DNA of 58,814 bases from Sphingomonas sp. TDK1 (GTDB lineage Bacteria; Pseudomonadota; Alphaproteobacteria; Sphingomonadales; Sphingomonadaceae). Below are positions 18,465 to 27,491 of this stretch, piece by piece. Under the pieces are notes generated by a model. That model was given only the letters and a program-made list of their open reading frames with translations. It ran no database searches and was not told where the DNA came from. Both the position numbers and the translations under genes were made by a program. Location of the stretch: contig NZ_LXVY01000019.1 in assembly GCF_001650735.1 (NCBI RefSeq), positions 1 to 58,814 of the forward strand. Reading direction: 5' to 3'. Position 1 is the first letter of the stretch, and each line of letters begins with the position of its first letter.

Positions 18465-19844
18465 ATGGGCAGCGAGGGCGAGGCGGGGCTTCGGGTGCTG
18501 ACGCTGCAAGCCGGCGGCGAACGGCTTGCCGTGCCCGCGCCGATCGTCCGCGAGGTCGCCCGGATTCCGCGGCTGACGCGGGTGCCGCATGCGCCCAGGG
18601 CGCTGCTGGGGCTGGCCAATATCCGCGGGGCGGTGGTGCCGGTGTTGTCGCTGGCCGAAATGGTGGAGCGCCCGGTCGGCGTCGCGCGGCGGGTGGTGAT
18701 CGTCGACGACGGCGCGCTGTTCGGGCTGGCGGTGGACGCCGTCGATGCGCTGGCGGAGGACGGCGATAGCGGCGCCCGCATGCTCGATCTGCCCGCGCTG
18801 ATCGCGGCGAGCCTGGCCCCGGATGGCAGCCGACGGGGCGTCGGTCGCGCCGTAGCGGAGGAAATGGTGGCCGAAGCCGCGGACCATGCGGTGCTGCCGC
18901 TCGTCGTCTTCGCGCTCGGCAGTCAGGAATTCGCGCTGCCGCTTGGCGCCGTCGAGAGCGTGCTGCGGCTGCCCGAGGCGATCGCGGCAATGCCGCACGC
19001 CGAAGCGGTGGTCGTCGGCAGCGCCACCGTACGCGGCGCGCTGCTGCCGTTGCTCTCCCTCCGCGCGCTGCTCGCGATGCCGGCGGCGGCAGCGACCTCG
19101 CGCACCCGCGTCGTGATCGCGCGGATCGGGCCGCACCGCGTGGGCCTGGTGGTCGATTCGATCCGCGGGGTCGAGCGCGTGCCCGAAACCGCGATCGACG
19201 CGATCCCGCAGGTGCTTACCCGGGGGAGTGCCGAGGCGCGGATTCAGGCGATGTGCCGGCTCGACGGGGGACGGCGGCTGGTATCGCTGCTCGCCGCCGA
19301 GCATCTGCTGCGCGAGGACATCACCGCTCGGCTCACGCAAGCCAGCACCGCGAACGAGATCGAGGAAAGCGCCATGGACGCGACGGGCGAACAGTTTCTC
19401 CTGTTCCGGATCGGCGACAGCGACTTCGCGCTGCCGATCGCCGCGGTAGGGGAAGTCGCCCCCCTGCCGCGCAAGCTCACCCGCCTGCCCAAGGCGCCCG
19501 CCTTCGTGCAGGGGGTGATGAACCTGCGCGGCGCGGTGGTGCCGGTGATCGACCAGGCCGAGCGCTTCGGCGCGGCCATGGCGGCGGGCGGCAAGCGGCG
19601 CGTGGTGGTGGTCCGCATCGGCGATCTGCAGGTGGGCTTCGTCGTCGATTCCGCCTCCGAGGTGCTGCGCATCGCCGCCGATGCGGTGGGCCCGGCGCCC
19701 GACCTCGGCGGTGCGGAGACGCGCGTGTTCGAACGGGTCGCCAATCTGCCCGATCAGGACCGGATTGTGCTGATCGTCTCGCCGCGCGAACTGCTCGACC
19801 GCGCCGAACAGGATCTGCTGCGGGGCATGGCCGCCGCATCGTGA
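18465..19844 (+). CDS. Triple CheW-domain adaptor protein
   Basis: A 459-residue protein that contains three CheW folds in tandem: about 8-135 (RVLTLQAGGERLAVPAPIVR, LGLANIRGAVVPVLSL), about 150-290 (FALGSQEFALPLGAVESVLR) and about 310-455 (FLLFRIGDSDFALPIAAVGE, QGVMNLRGAVVPVIDQ). CheW bridges receptors and CheA in sensory arrays; ordinary CheW is about 160 residues with one domain. Three linked copies would enforce a fixed adaptor ring or hexagon stoichiometry. The middle domain is the most divergent. The gene overlaps the GTG start of cheB by four bases, so the two are translationally coupled. Confidence 0.88.
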   Translation: MGSEGEAGLRVLTLQAGGERLAVPAPIVREVARIPRLTRVPHAPRALLGLANIRGAVVPVLSLAEMVERPVGVARRVVIVDDGALFGLAVDAVDALAEDGDSGARMLDLPALIAASLAPDGSRRGVGRAVAEEMVAEAADHAVLPLVVFALGSQEFALPLGAVESVLRLPEAIAAMPHAEAVVVGSATVRGALLPLLSLRALLAMPAAAATSRTRVVIARIGPHRVGLVVDSIRGVERVPETAIDAIPQVLTRGSAEARIQAMCRLDGGRRLVSLLAAEHLLREDITARLTQASTANEIEESAMDATGEQFLLFRIGDSDFALPIAAVGEVAPLPRKLTRLPKAPAFVQGVMNLRGAVVPVIDQAERFGAAMAAGGKRRVVVVRIGDLQVGFVVDSASEVLRIAADAVGPAPDLGGAETRVFERVANLPDQDRIVLIVSPRELLDRAEQDLLRGMAAAS

Positions 19845-20920
19845 TCAAGCTGCTCGTCGTCGACGATTCCCCGCTGATGCGGCGCCTGCTGGTCGACATC
19901 TTCACCGAGGCCGGCGGGTTCGAGGTGGCGGTCGCACGGAATGGCGCCGAGGCGATCGATCTGCTCGCCGAGGTCGCGCCCGACGTGATCACGCTCGACA
20001 TCCATATGCCCGGCATGGACGGGCTTGCATGCCTCGACCGGATCATGGTGACGCGGCCGTGCCCGGTGGTGATGGTCTCGGCGCTGACCGCGGAGGGGGC
20101 GGACGAGACGCTGGAGGCGATCGAGCTCGGCGCGGTGGACTTCATCGCCAAGCCGCGGGGCGCGCTGTCGCTGGAAATCGATTCCGTCGTCCCCGCGCTG
20201 GTTGAGAAGGTCCGTAGCGCAGCGGGCGCGCGGATCTCGCGGACGACGCGGCTGCGCGAGCGCGTTCGGGCACGGGCAGAGGGTGCCGCCGAACCCAAGC
20301 CCGCCGCGCCGCGTCGCACCGCGCCGCTCGCGGCGCCGCTGCCACCCGAGGGGCTCGTTTTGGTCGGCTGCTCGACCGGCGGGCCGCCAGCGCTCGATGC
20401 GCTGCTCGGCAATTTGCCCGAGGATTTCCCCTGGCCGATTCTTGTCGCGCAGCACATGCCGGCGAGCTTCACCGGCCCGCTCGCGCGGCGGCTCGACAAG
20501 CTCTGCGCGCTGAGCGTCCAGGAGGTGACGGGCACGACGGTGCTTGCGCCCGGCAACGTCTATATCGGTCGCGGCGATGCCGATCTGGTCGTTACCCGCC
20601 GTGCCGGGGCGCTCGCCGCTGCTGCCGCGCCGAGTAGCGCCGACCATTTCTGGCATCCCAGCGTCGATCGCCTTGTGGCGAGCGCGATGAAGAGCGTCGC
20701 ACCCGAGCGGCTGGTTGGCGTGTTGATGACCGGTATGGGAAATGACGGAGCCGGCGCCATGACGGAATTGAAGGCGCTGGGCGGCACGACGCTTGCGGAA
20801 TCTGCCAAGAGTGCGGTGATCTGGGGCATGCCGGGGGCGCTGGTCGCCGCTGGCGGCGCCACGATCGTGGCACCGCTGGACCGGCTCGCGGCCGAACTGC
20901 TCGCCTGCTTCGCACGGTGA
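19841..20920 (+). CDS. cheB: Chemotaxis protein-glutamate methylesterase CheB
   Basis: A 359-residue response regulator-esterase that removes receptor methyl groups. The receiver domain spans about 1-120 (LLVVDDSPLMRRLL, phospho-Asp in VITLDIHMPGMDG, conserved Lys in FIAKPRG). The CheB methylesterase domain spans about 170-355 with the catalytic Ser in GCSTGGPPAL, His in AQHMPASFT and Asp in TGMGNDGA. GTG at 19841 overlaps the stop of the CheW gene in GTGA; the frame stays open far upstream but within another gene. It overlaps cheR by four bases in the same way. Confidence 0.92.
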   Translation: MIKLLVVDDSPLMRRLLVDIFTEAGGFEVAVARNGAEAIDLLAEVAPDVITLDIHMPGMDGLACLDRIMVTRPCPVVMVSALTAEGADETLEAIELGAVDFIAKPRGALSLEIDSVVPALVEKVRSAAGARISRTTRLRERVRARAEGAAEPKPAAPRRTAPLAAPLPPEGLVLVGCSTGGPPALDALLGNLPEDFPWPILVAQHMPASFTGPLARRLDKLCALSVQEVTGTTVLAPGNVYIGRGDADLVVTRRAGALAAAAAPSSADHFWHPSVDRLVASAMKSVAPERLVGVLMTGMGNDGAGAMTELKALGGTTLAESAKSAVIWGMPGALVAAGGATIVAPLDRLAAELLACFAR

Positions 20921-21771
20921 CGCGGGAAAGCACCCTCGCCAGCGCGCCCCCGGCGGCGCTTTCCGACGACGAGGTCGCGCGGGTGGGGGCGCTGCTCTAT
21001 CGCTGGACCGGCATGATCTTCGGCGCCAACAAGCGCTATTATATCGAGCGGCGGATCGGTGCGCGGATGGCGCGGAGCGGGATCACCGAGGCGACGCGCT
21101 ATCTCGATTTCGTTGCCGCCAACCCCGCCGAGCGCGAGGCGCTGATCAACGCCTTCACGATCAACGAGACCTATTTCTATCGCGAGGAGCACCAGTTCGC
21201 CGCGCTCGCCCGGCAGATCCTGCCCGAGCTGATCCGCACGCGGCGCCCCGGCGACCTGATCCGCATCTGGTCGATGCCCTGCTCGACGGGCGAGGAGGCC
21301 TATTCGATCGCGATCTGGCTGCTCGAAAACTGGCCGCTGGTCGACGCCTATCATATCGAGATCGTCGGTTCGGACCTCGATACCGCCGCGCTCGCCCAGG
21401 CGCAGGCGGGGCGCTACGCGGCACGCGCGCTGGCCAGGCTGCCGGCGGACGTGGTCGAGCGCTATTTCGAGCCCGAGCGCGGCCACCGCCGCAAGATCAT
21501 CGACGATCTGCGCGAATCGGTGCGCTTCACCCCCGCCAACATCGTCGATCGCGCGACGCTCACCGGGCTCGGCCGGTTCGATGTGATCCTGTGCCGCAAC
21601 CTGCTGATCTATTTCGACGATGACTCGCGGCAGCTGGCGGCATCCAACCTGTTCGAGAGCCTCAACAGCGGCGGCTTCGTCTGCCTCGGGCACAGCGAAT
21701 CCATGGCGCGGATCACGGACCGGTTCACAATGGCTCGCCTTGAAGACGCAATCGTCTATCGTAAGCCGTGA
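20917..21771 (+). CDS. cheR: Chemotaxis protein methyltransferase CheR
   Basis: A 284-residue SAM-dependent enzyme that methylates receptor glutamates. The N-terminal helical domain covers about 15-80. The catalytic domain follows, with INETYFYREEHQF, the SAM-binding MPCSTGEEAYS, SDLDTAALAQA and CRNLLIYFD, all typical of CheR. The start is GTG in GTGA overlapping the cheB stop, and the end overlaps cheA by four bases. With CheB in the same operon it provides adaptation for the soluble receptor. It lacks the C-terminal pentapeptide-binding or TPR extensions seen in some CheR fusions. Confidence 0.92.
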   Translation: MTRESTLASAPPAALSDDEVARVGALLYRWTGMIFGANKRYYIERRIGARMARSGITEATRYLDFVAANPAEREALINAFTINETYFYREEHQFAALARQILPELIRTRRPGDLIRIWSMPCSTGEEAYSIAIWLLENWPLVDAYHIEIVGSDLDTAALAQAQAGRYAARALARLPADVVERYFEPERGHRRKIIDDLRESVRFTPANIVDRATLTGLGRFDVILCRNLLIYFDDDSRQLAASNLFESLNSGGFVCLGHSESMARITDRFTMARLEDAIVYRKP

Positions 21772-23681
21772 TGGACGAGCTGCTGGCGCAATTTCTGGTC
21801 GAGGGGCGCGACCTGGTCGCCCAGGCGGCGGCGGCGTTCGATGTGCTGGCGCGCGACCCCGGCAACGCCGCCGCGATCGACGACGCCTTTCGCGCGATCC
21901 ACACGCTGAAGGGCTCGGTCGCGATCTTCCCGATGGCCGCGGCGGAACGCACGCTCCACGCCGCCGAGGACGTGCTCGAACGCGCCCGCAAAGGCAGCAT
22001 GACGCTCGACGGCGCGGCGACGGTCGCGCTGGTCGCGTGCCTGGACGGCGTCGACCGCTGGATCGACGAAGTGGAACTGCGGGGCACACTGGGCGAGGAC
22101 GCGGACGGCATCGCAGCGTCGTTGATTGCGGGCCTGCCCGGGCGGGAGGCCGCCGCACCCATGTCGTCCTCCGCCGCCATACCGGACTGGGCCCGGCAGC
22201 TGGCCGACGTCGCCGAGGGCCCCGTGGTGGCGTTCCGCTACACGCCCGATCCCGACTGCTTCTTCCGCGGCGAGGATCCGCTGGCGATCGTCGCTACGAT
22301 CCCGGACCTGCTCAGGCTCGATATCCGTCCGGCTGGAGGTCGCTGGCCCGCGCTCGATGTGATCGAGCCCTTCCGCTGCATCTCGATCCTCGAAGGGCTG
22401 AGCGCAGCCTCGCCGGAGGCGGTGCGCGCCGCCTTCCGGATGATGCCGGACCAGATCGCGCTGCATCGAATCGAGGCTGCCGCCCCGGCGCCCGCCACCG
22501 ATGCGCCCGCCGACGCAGGCCCCACGACCACGCTGCGGATCGACGCCGCGCGCATCGACGCGCTGGCCGACGGCCTCGGCGAACTGCTGGTCGCGGTGAA
22601 CGCCCTTGCGCCGCTCGCCGCCCGCGTCGAGGCGCAGGACCGCGCGCTGGCCGCTGCCATCCGTACCGCGCAGGCGGGCATCGAACGCAGCGCAGCCAAC
22701 CTGCAACGCAGCGTCGCGGCGGTGCGGCTGGTGCCGCTCGCGCCGACGCTCCGCCGCCTGCCGCGGCTGGCCCGCGAGATCGCCGCGACGCTCGGCAAGC
22801 CGATCGCCTTCGCCATCGAGGGCGACGGGCTGGAGGTCGACAAGCAGATCGCGGAAGGGCTGTCCGAGCCGCTGCTGCACCTGCTGCGCAACGCGATCGA
22901 CCACGGCATCGAGGATGCGGCGACGCGCGTCGCCGCCGGCAAGTCCGCCGAGGGCCGGGTCACGCTGACCGCGACCCGGGAGGGCGATGCGGTGGCGATT
23001 ACCCTGGCCGATGACGGCGGCGGGATCGACCCGGCGCGAATCCGCGCGACCGCCACGGCCCGCGGCCTGCTGGAGGCCGAGGCCGCCGACCAGCTGAGCG
23101 ACGCCGCCGCGCTCCGCCTGATCTTCGCGCCCGGCTTTTCGACGGCGGAGACGGTCACCGGCGTCTCCGGGCGCGGGGTCGGCATGGATGCGGTCCAGGC
23201 GGCGGTGGAGAAATTGCGCGGCACGATCGCGATCGACAGCACGCCTGGCCAGGGCACCCGCTTCCGGCTGCGCTTCCCCGCCAACGCGCTCACCACCCGG
23301 CTGCTCGTCGTCGAGGCGGCCGGGGATCGCTACGGCGTGGCGCTCGATCAGGTGATGGAGACCGTCCGCGTCGAGCAATCGGCGCTGCTGCCGATCGGCG
23401 AGGGTACCGCCTGTGTCCTGCGCGGCCGCACCGTGCCGGTGCTCAGCCTCGCCCGCCTGTTGGGTGGTGCGGAGGTGCCCGGCGCCCATGCCAAGCTGCT
23501 CGTCACCAGCGCCGAGGGCGAACGCGTCGCGCTGCGGGTCGATGACTTCGCGGATCGCATCGATGCGGTGGTGCGGCCGCCCAGCGGGCTGCTCGCGGGC
23601 GTGTCGGGCATCGGCGGCGCGACCCTGCTCGGCGATGGCGGCGTGCTGCTCGTCCTCGATCTGCCGGCGCTGGTCGCATGA
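21768..23681 (+). CDS. cheA: Chemotaxis histidine kinase CheA
   Basis: A 637-residue kinase. The P1 Hpt domain holds the phosphorylated His in RAIHTLKGSVAI (about residue 45). A P2-like segment of alphaproteobacterial type lies near 150-240 (DPDCFFRGEDPLAIV). The dimerisation helices are near 255-325, and the ATPase domain has its N box (HLLRNAIDHGIE), G1 (DDGGGID) and G2 (SGRGVGMDAV). The C-terminal P5 CheW-like domain covers about 500-637. The usual GSAGMLG after the phospho-His region is changed to GSVAIFPM, a divergent P1. Starts at GTG 21768 or ATG 21771 are equivalent. It receives receptor signals through the triple CheW and should phosphorylate CheY and CheB of the same operon. Confidence 0.92.
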   Translation: MMDELLAQFLVEGRDLVAQAAAAFDVLARDPGNAAAIDDAFRAIHTLKGSVAIFPMAAAERTLHAAEDVLERARKGSMTLDGAATVALVACLDGVDRWIDEVELRGTLGEDADGIAASLIAGLPGREAAAPMSSSAAIPDWARQLADVAEGPVVAFRYTPDPDCFFRGEDPLAIVATIPDLLRLDIRPAGGRWPALDVIEPFRCISILEGLSAASPEAVRAAFRMMPDQIALHRIEAAAPAPATDAPADAGPTTTLRIDAARIDALADGLGELLVAVNALAPLAARVEAQDRALAAAIRTAQAGIERSAANLQRSVAAVRLVPLAPTLRRLPRLAREIAATLGKPIAFAIEGDGLEVDKQIAEGLSEPLLHLLRNAIDHGIEDAATRVAAGKSAEGRVTLTATREGDAVAITLADDGGGIDPARIRATATARGLLEAEAADQLSDAAALRLIFAPGFSTAETVTGVSGRGVGMDAVQAAVEKLRGTIAIDSTPGQGTRFRLRFPANALTTRLLVVEAAGDRYGVALDQVMETVRVEQSALLPIGEGTACVLRGRTVPVLSLARLLGGAEVPGAHAKLLVTSAEGERVALRVDDFADRIDAVVRPPSGLLAGVSGIGGATLLGDGGVLLVLDLPALVA

Positions 23682-23911
23682 CCGTCCGGATCGATGCCGA
23701 TGCCATCCATCTGGTGGGCCGATGCGCGGCCGAGGATGCGGACACGTTGCTGGTCGCGGTGCAGGAAGCGCCCGGGCGGACGGTCGATCTGGGCGCGGCG
23801 CAGCGGCTGCATCTTGCGGTGGCGCAGGTGCTGCTTGCCGCGCGGCCGCCGATACGCGGCGTGCCGCCCGGCGACTTTCTGGCACGATACCTGCTTAATC
23901 TGTTGCAATGA
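23678..23911 (+). CDS. Small STAS-like protein in chemosensory operon
   Basis: A 77-residue protein with the shortened pattern of a STAS domain: a beta-rich start (VRIDADAIHLVGRC), a central VDLGAAQRLHLAVAQVLLAA in the position of the STAS helix, and no membrane segment. It overlaps the cheA stop by four bases, so it is part of the operon. In alphaproteobacterial clusters a small protein after cheA often modulates the kinase or dephosphorylation (as CheS does in Sinorhizobium), but the likeness here is to STAS-like proteins and the role is inferred from place only. Confidence 0.65.
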   Translation: MTVRIDADAIHLVGRCAAEDADTLLVAVQEAPGRTVDLGAAQRLHLAVAQVLLAARPPIRGVPPGDFLARYLLNLLQ

Positions 23912-23989
23912 CATCGGGACGATTCGTCGCTAGGACTGTTGCGCAGCCGAACCGCTTCGTGCTGCGCACGCCTTGATCTGGAGTTCCGA

Positions 23990-24373
23990 ATGCCGGTTAC
24001 CGTCCTTATCGTCGATGACAGCAAGCTTGCGCGCATCGTCGCCGGCAAGGCGCTCTCGGAGCTGCAGCCGGAGTGGCAGAAGGCCGAGGCGGGCAGCGCA
24101 GCGCAGGCGCATGAGGTGGTCGCCGCCCAGCCGGTGGACGTATGCCTGATCGATTTCAACATGGCCGACAAGGACGGGCTGGAACTTGCCGGCGAGCTCC
24201 ACGAGATGCGTCCGGACATGCCCATCGCGATCATCACCGCCAACATCCAGGACGAGATCATCGCTCGCGCCCGTGCGATCGGGGCCGCGTTCGTCCCCAA
24301 GCCGGTCAGCGCGGACAGCCTCGAGGCGTTTCTCTCGGGCGCCGCGCTTCGCCTGCGATCGGCGAAGGCGTGA
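23990..24373 (+). CDS. cheY: CheY-like single-domain response regulator
   Basis: A 127-residue receiver domain: acidic pair and start in VLIVDDSKLARIV, phospho-acceptor Asp in CLIDFNMADKDG, switch Thr in IAIITANIQD and conserved Lys in FVPKPVSAD. ATG at 23990 has GGAG seven to ten bases upstream; the 79 bases after the STAS-like gene contain no terminator. Its stop overlaps the GTG of cheC, pairing the regulator with its likely phosphatase. Whether it drives flagellar motors or another output cannot be seen here, as no flagellar gene lies in the window. Confidence 0.85.
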   Translation: MPVTVLIVDDSKLARIVAGKALSELQPEWQKAEAGSAAQAHEVVAAQPVDVCLIDFNMADKDGLELAGELHEMRPDMPIAIITANIQDEIIARARAIGAAFVPKPVSADSLEAFLSGAALRLRSAKA

Positions 24374-25008
24374 TCCGCGACAGCGTGACGCTCGGCGAAC
24401 TCGAGCGCGATGCGCTGACCGAGATCGTCAATATCGGCGTGGGGCGCGCCGCCTCCAGCCTGCGCAAGATGATCGGCGACCAGGTGACCCTGTCGGTCCC
24501 GGCGATCGACATCGTCAGCCAGCGTCGCGCGGCCCGGCTGATCAGTGAGCGCGAGGCGGCCGAGCTGGTCGCCGTGCGGCAGGATTTCGACGGCGCGTTT
24601 GCCGGCCGCGCGCTTCTCATCTTCCCCGAGAGCAACAGCCTGGAGCTGGTCCGCGCCGTCACCGGCGAAAGCCTCTCCGCCGAGGACCTGGCCGAGATGG
24701 AGCGCGAGGCGCTGACCGAAACCGGCAACGTCATCCTCAATGCCTGCCTCGCCACGATCGCCAACATGCTCAAGCGCTCGCTGGCGATGACCATTCCAGA
24801 GGTGCTGCACGGCAACAGCGCGGCGCTGTTCGAGATCGAGAATGCCGAGGACGAGGACGGGCTGGTGCTGTTCCTCTATATCGACTTCGCCGTGCGCAAG
24901 CGCGACATCCGCGGCTATATCGCGATGATCATGGACATCCCCTCGCTCGAAAAGCTGAAGGAACTGCTCGACGAATTCATCGCCCGGGTGGTCGGGGACG
25001 ATGGCTGA
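24370..25008 (+). CDS. cheC: CheC-family CheY-phosphatase
   Basis: A 212-residue protein with the two CheC/CheX-type active-site helices: LTEIVNIGVGRAASSL (Glu and Asn of the first E-x2-N site) and LTETGNVILNACLATIA (second E-x2-N). Both sites keep Glu and Asn, so both could dephosphorylate CheY. CheC is best known from Bacillus and archaea and less often discussed in Alphaproteobacteria. GTG at 24370 overlaps the cheY stop; the frame upstream runs through cheY in another phase and is not used. The end overlaps the histidine kinase gene by eight bases. Confidence 0.85.
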   Translation: MIRDSVTLGELERDALTEIVNIGVGRAASSLRKMIGDQVTLSVPAIDIVSQRRAARLISEREAAELVAVRQDFDGAFAGRALLIFPESNSLELVRAVTGESLSAEDLAEMEREALTETGNVILNACLATIANMLKRSLAMTIPEVLHGNSAALFEIENAEDEDGLVLFLYIDFAVRKRDIRGYIAMIMDIPSLEKLKELLDEFIARVVGDDG

Positions 25009-26965
25009 GGCAGGCGCCGAGCAGGTCCGCTCGATCCTCGCCGCTGCCGGCGCAAGCGGCAGCTGGGACTGGGACATCGCGGCCGACGCCCTGCGCATCG
25101 ATACGCGCTTTGCGGAGCTGTACGGGCTGGAACCCGAGGCTGCCGCGGGGAATCTGCCGACGGCGACCTTCTTCGCCGCGATCCACCCGGCGGACCGACC
25201 GCGGATCCGCATCGCCGTGGCCGGCATGCTCGCCGGGGCGGAGCGTTTCTCCAAGGAATTCCGGGTGCTCGCGCCCGACGGATCGACCCTGTGGATGCAC
25301 GGTCGCGGCCAGGCGCATCTGGACGAGGATGACGCGCCGGTGCGCTTCACCGGCTTGCTCATCGACGTCACCGAACGCAAGCGAACCGAGGAACGGTTGC
25401 GCATCGCCCAGTCGGCGGGCGGCGTCGGCACGTTCGAATATAGCGACGGCTTCGCCACGGCCACCGTCTCCACCGAGTTCTGCCAGCTGCTCGGCCTGCA
25501 TCCCGCCGCGGTGCTGCCGGTGCGGACGATCAACAGCGTGCTGTGCGATGGCGAGCCGCTGCTGCTGCCGCAACCCGGCAGCGATTCGATCGGGGATACG
25601 CTGGATGCGGTGTTCCGCATCGTCCGCAACGACGATGGCAGCCATCGCTGGATCGCGCGCCGCGGCGAGGTCGTCCGCGAAGGATCCGGCTATCGCCTGA
25701 TCGGCGTGATCTATGACGTCACCGCAGCCAAGGAGCAGGAAGCCAAGCTGCGCGAGCTGGCGGATACGCTGGAGATGCGCGTCCAGCAGGAGGTGGCCGA
25801 GCGCCGGGAAGCCGAGGAAGCGCTCCGCCAGGCCCAGAAGATGGAGGCCGTCGGCCAGCTGACCGGCGGCATCGCGCACGACTTCAACAACCTGCTGACC
25901 GTCATCATCGGCAATATCGACACGGTCGTTCGCCGAATGGACATGGAGCATGATCCGCGGATGCGGCGTTCGCTGGAGAATGCGTTGAAGGGGGCGGAGC
26001 GCGCAGCGTCGCTCACGCAGCGGCTGCTTGCCTTTTCGCGTCGCCAGCCGCTGGAACCCAAGACGATCGACATCGCCCGCGTGCTGGCCGGCATGTCGGA
26101 CCTGCTCACCCGCTCGATCACCGAGACGATTGCGATCCGGATCGACACCGACGCGGAGCTGTGGAAGGTCGAGGTCGATCCGCACCAACTCGAAAACGCG
26201 ATCCTCAATCTCGCGGTGAACGCGCGCGACGCCATGCCGAGCGGTGGCGGGCTGACCATCGAGGCCCGCAATGTGGAGGTGCAGGATGCACGCCCTGGCG
26301 GGTGCCTGCCGGGCGCCTATGTCGTCGTCTCGGTGACCGACAGCGGCACGGGCATGTCGCCGGAAACCGTCGCCAAGGTGTTCGACCCGTTCTTCACCAC
26401 CAAGGAGGTCGGCAAGGGTACCGGGCTGGGCCTGTCGATGGTCTATGGCTTCGTGAAACAGTCCGGCGGCCACATCACCATCGACTCCGCCGAAGGACGC
26501 GGCACGGCCGTGCGGCTTTACCTTGCCCGGAAGCAGCAGGACGTCCTCTTGGAGATCGAGGAGCGGCGCCCGTCCTCGCGGATGGGCAATGCCGACGAGA
26601 CCATCCTGGTGGTCGAGGACGACGATGACGTCCGCGCCTATACGGTCGGCATCCTGCGCGAACTGGGCTATCAGGTGGTCGAGGCGCAGGACGGCGATGG
26701 CGCGCTGCGCTTGCTCGGCGGCCACGACGTCGGCGCGACGCTGCTGCTGACGGACGTGGTGATGCCCCGCATGTCCGGTCCCGAATTGGCCAGCCGTGCG
26801 AAGGCGTTGCATCCGGAACTGCGCGTGCTCTTCACCTCCGGCTATACGCGCGATGCCATCATGCGGGACGACCGGCTCGACCCCGATGTCGATCTTCTCT
26901 CCAAGCCGTTCACCTATGCCACGCTGGCCGCCAAGGTGCGGGAGTTGCTCGACCGGGAGTATTAA
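25001..26965 (+). CDS. PAS-PAS hybrid sensor histidine kinase with receiver
   Basis: A 654-residue soluble kinase without membrane helices. Two PAS folds lie near 10-130 ([20 protein letters not shown]) and 140-245, then a coiled coil, HisKA with the phospho-His in [11 protein letters not shown] near 290, and an HATPase domain with [17 protein letters not shown] and [16 protein letters not shown]-terminal receiver spans about 530-650 with Asp in [13 protein letters not shown]. The PAS domains suggest sensing of a cytoplasmic small molecule, redox state or light; no LOV-type Cys motif is evident. It overlaps the cheC stop and closes the operon, so it may feed or read the same signal through its receiver. 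Confidence 0.88.
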   Translation: MAEAGAEQVRSILAAAGASGSWDWDIAADALRIDTRFAELYGLEPEAAAGNLPTATFFAAIHPADRPRIRIAVAGMLAGAERFSKEFRVLAPDGSTLWMHGRGQAHLDEDDAPVRFTGLLIDVTERKRTEERLRIAQSAGGVGTFEYSDGFATATVSTEFCQLLGLHPAAVLPVRTINSVLCDGEPLLLPQPGSDSIGDTLDAVFRIVRNDDGSHRWIARRGEVVREGSGYRLIGVIYDVTAAKEQEAKLRELADTLEMRVQQEVAERREAEEALRQAQKMEAVGQLTGGIAHDFNNLLTVIIGNIDTVVRRMDMEHDPRMRRSLENALKGAERAASLTQRLLAFSRRQPLEPKTIDIARVLAGMSDLLTRSITETIAIRIDTDAELWKVEVDPHQLENAILNLAVNARDAMPSGGGLTIEARNVEVQDARPGGCLPGAYVVVSVTDSGTGMSPETVAKVFDPFFTTKEVGKGTGLGLSMVYGFVKQSGGHITIDSAEGRGTAVRLYLARKQQDVLLEIEERRPSSRMGNADETILVVEDDDDVRAYTVGILRELGYQVVEAQDGDGALRLLGGHDVGATLLLTDVVMPRMSGPELASRAKALHPELRVLFTSGYTRDAIMRDDRLDPDVDLLSKPFTYATLAAKVRELLDREY

Positions 26966-27269
26966 TCTGAAGGAACAATGCCAGCGGACTGCCTTCATAT
27001 GATGGGCAGGACGGTGGCGTCTGTTTGCCCACCCGTATGGCTCGCCGATGGAAAATTGCCATGGATGTTCATTGACCCAACTCACTCCTGCGGAGACAAC
27101 TGCCGCAGACCTCCAAAGGCTGCTTTAACCTCAACCCGCCGTTCCCTAATGCCTTGGCGAACGGCAGAAATGTCCCACGTGCGGCCGAACAGCGAACGGG
27201 TTTATTATCCGAATCAGTCGGCGCTGGCGGAGGATGGGGGCACCGTGTGAAAGGCCGTCGCGGGCCTCG
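26966..27269. other. Intergenic region after the chemosensory operon
   Basis: About 300 bases without a supported gene, separating the rightward chemosensory operon from leftward alpA. It holds the second copy of the 19-base phrase at 27159-27177 and other degenerate spacer sequence. I see no strong terminator hairpin. Confidence 0.4.
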
Positions 27270-27491
27270 TCATCCTCCTTTGCGATTGGCAGCGTCATAA
27301 GACATCGGGTTATCCAGCCATTCAGCGATGGCGGATTCCCGCCAGCCCATGCAGCGAGTGCTGATCTGCGTGTTCTGGGGAAAGGTGCCGGCTACCATTT
27401 TCCGGTAGAGGGTGGAGCGGGTCAGGCCGGTGCATGCGAGCACGGCCTTGATCCGAAGAATGCGGTCCAGTGGTTCGGGTTGGATCTGCAT
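27270..27491 (-). CDS. alpA: AlpA-family excision/regulatory protein
   Basis: A 73-residue helix-turn-helix protein of the AlpA/Cox-like group: LDRILRIKAVLACTGLTRST gives the helix-turn-helix, followed by LYRKMVAGTFPQ and the GWRESAIAEWLD tail characteristic of the family. Such proteins regulate or assist P4-type integrases on phage satellites and islands, often as excisionase or as activator of the integrase gene. ATG at 27491 is the first Met in the conserved region; the much longer frame upstream on this strand runs antisense to ardC and is not coding. It marks the left end of the mobilisation module. Confidence 0.85.
   Translation of the reverse strand: MQIQPEPLDRILRIKAVLACTGLTRSTLYRKMVAGTFPQNTQISTRCMGWRESAIAEWLDNPMSYDAANRKGG

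Noticed and set aside
21756..23885. 709-residue open frame antisense to cheA
   Set aside because: No family motif; composition typical of reverse-strand shadow; cheA and its overlaps are clear on the plus strand.
24977..27085. 702-residue open frame antisense to the histidine kinase
   Set aside because: Same reason: GC-driven open frame opposite a gene with full kinase motifs.
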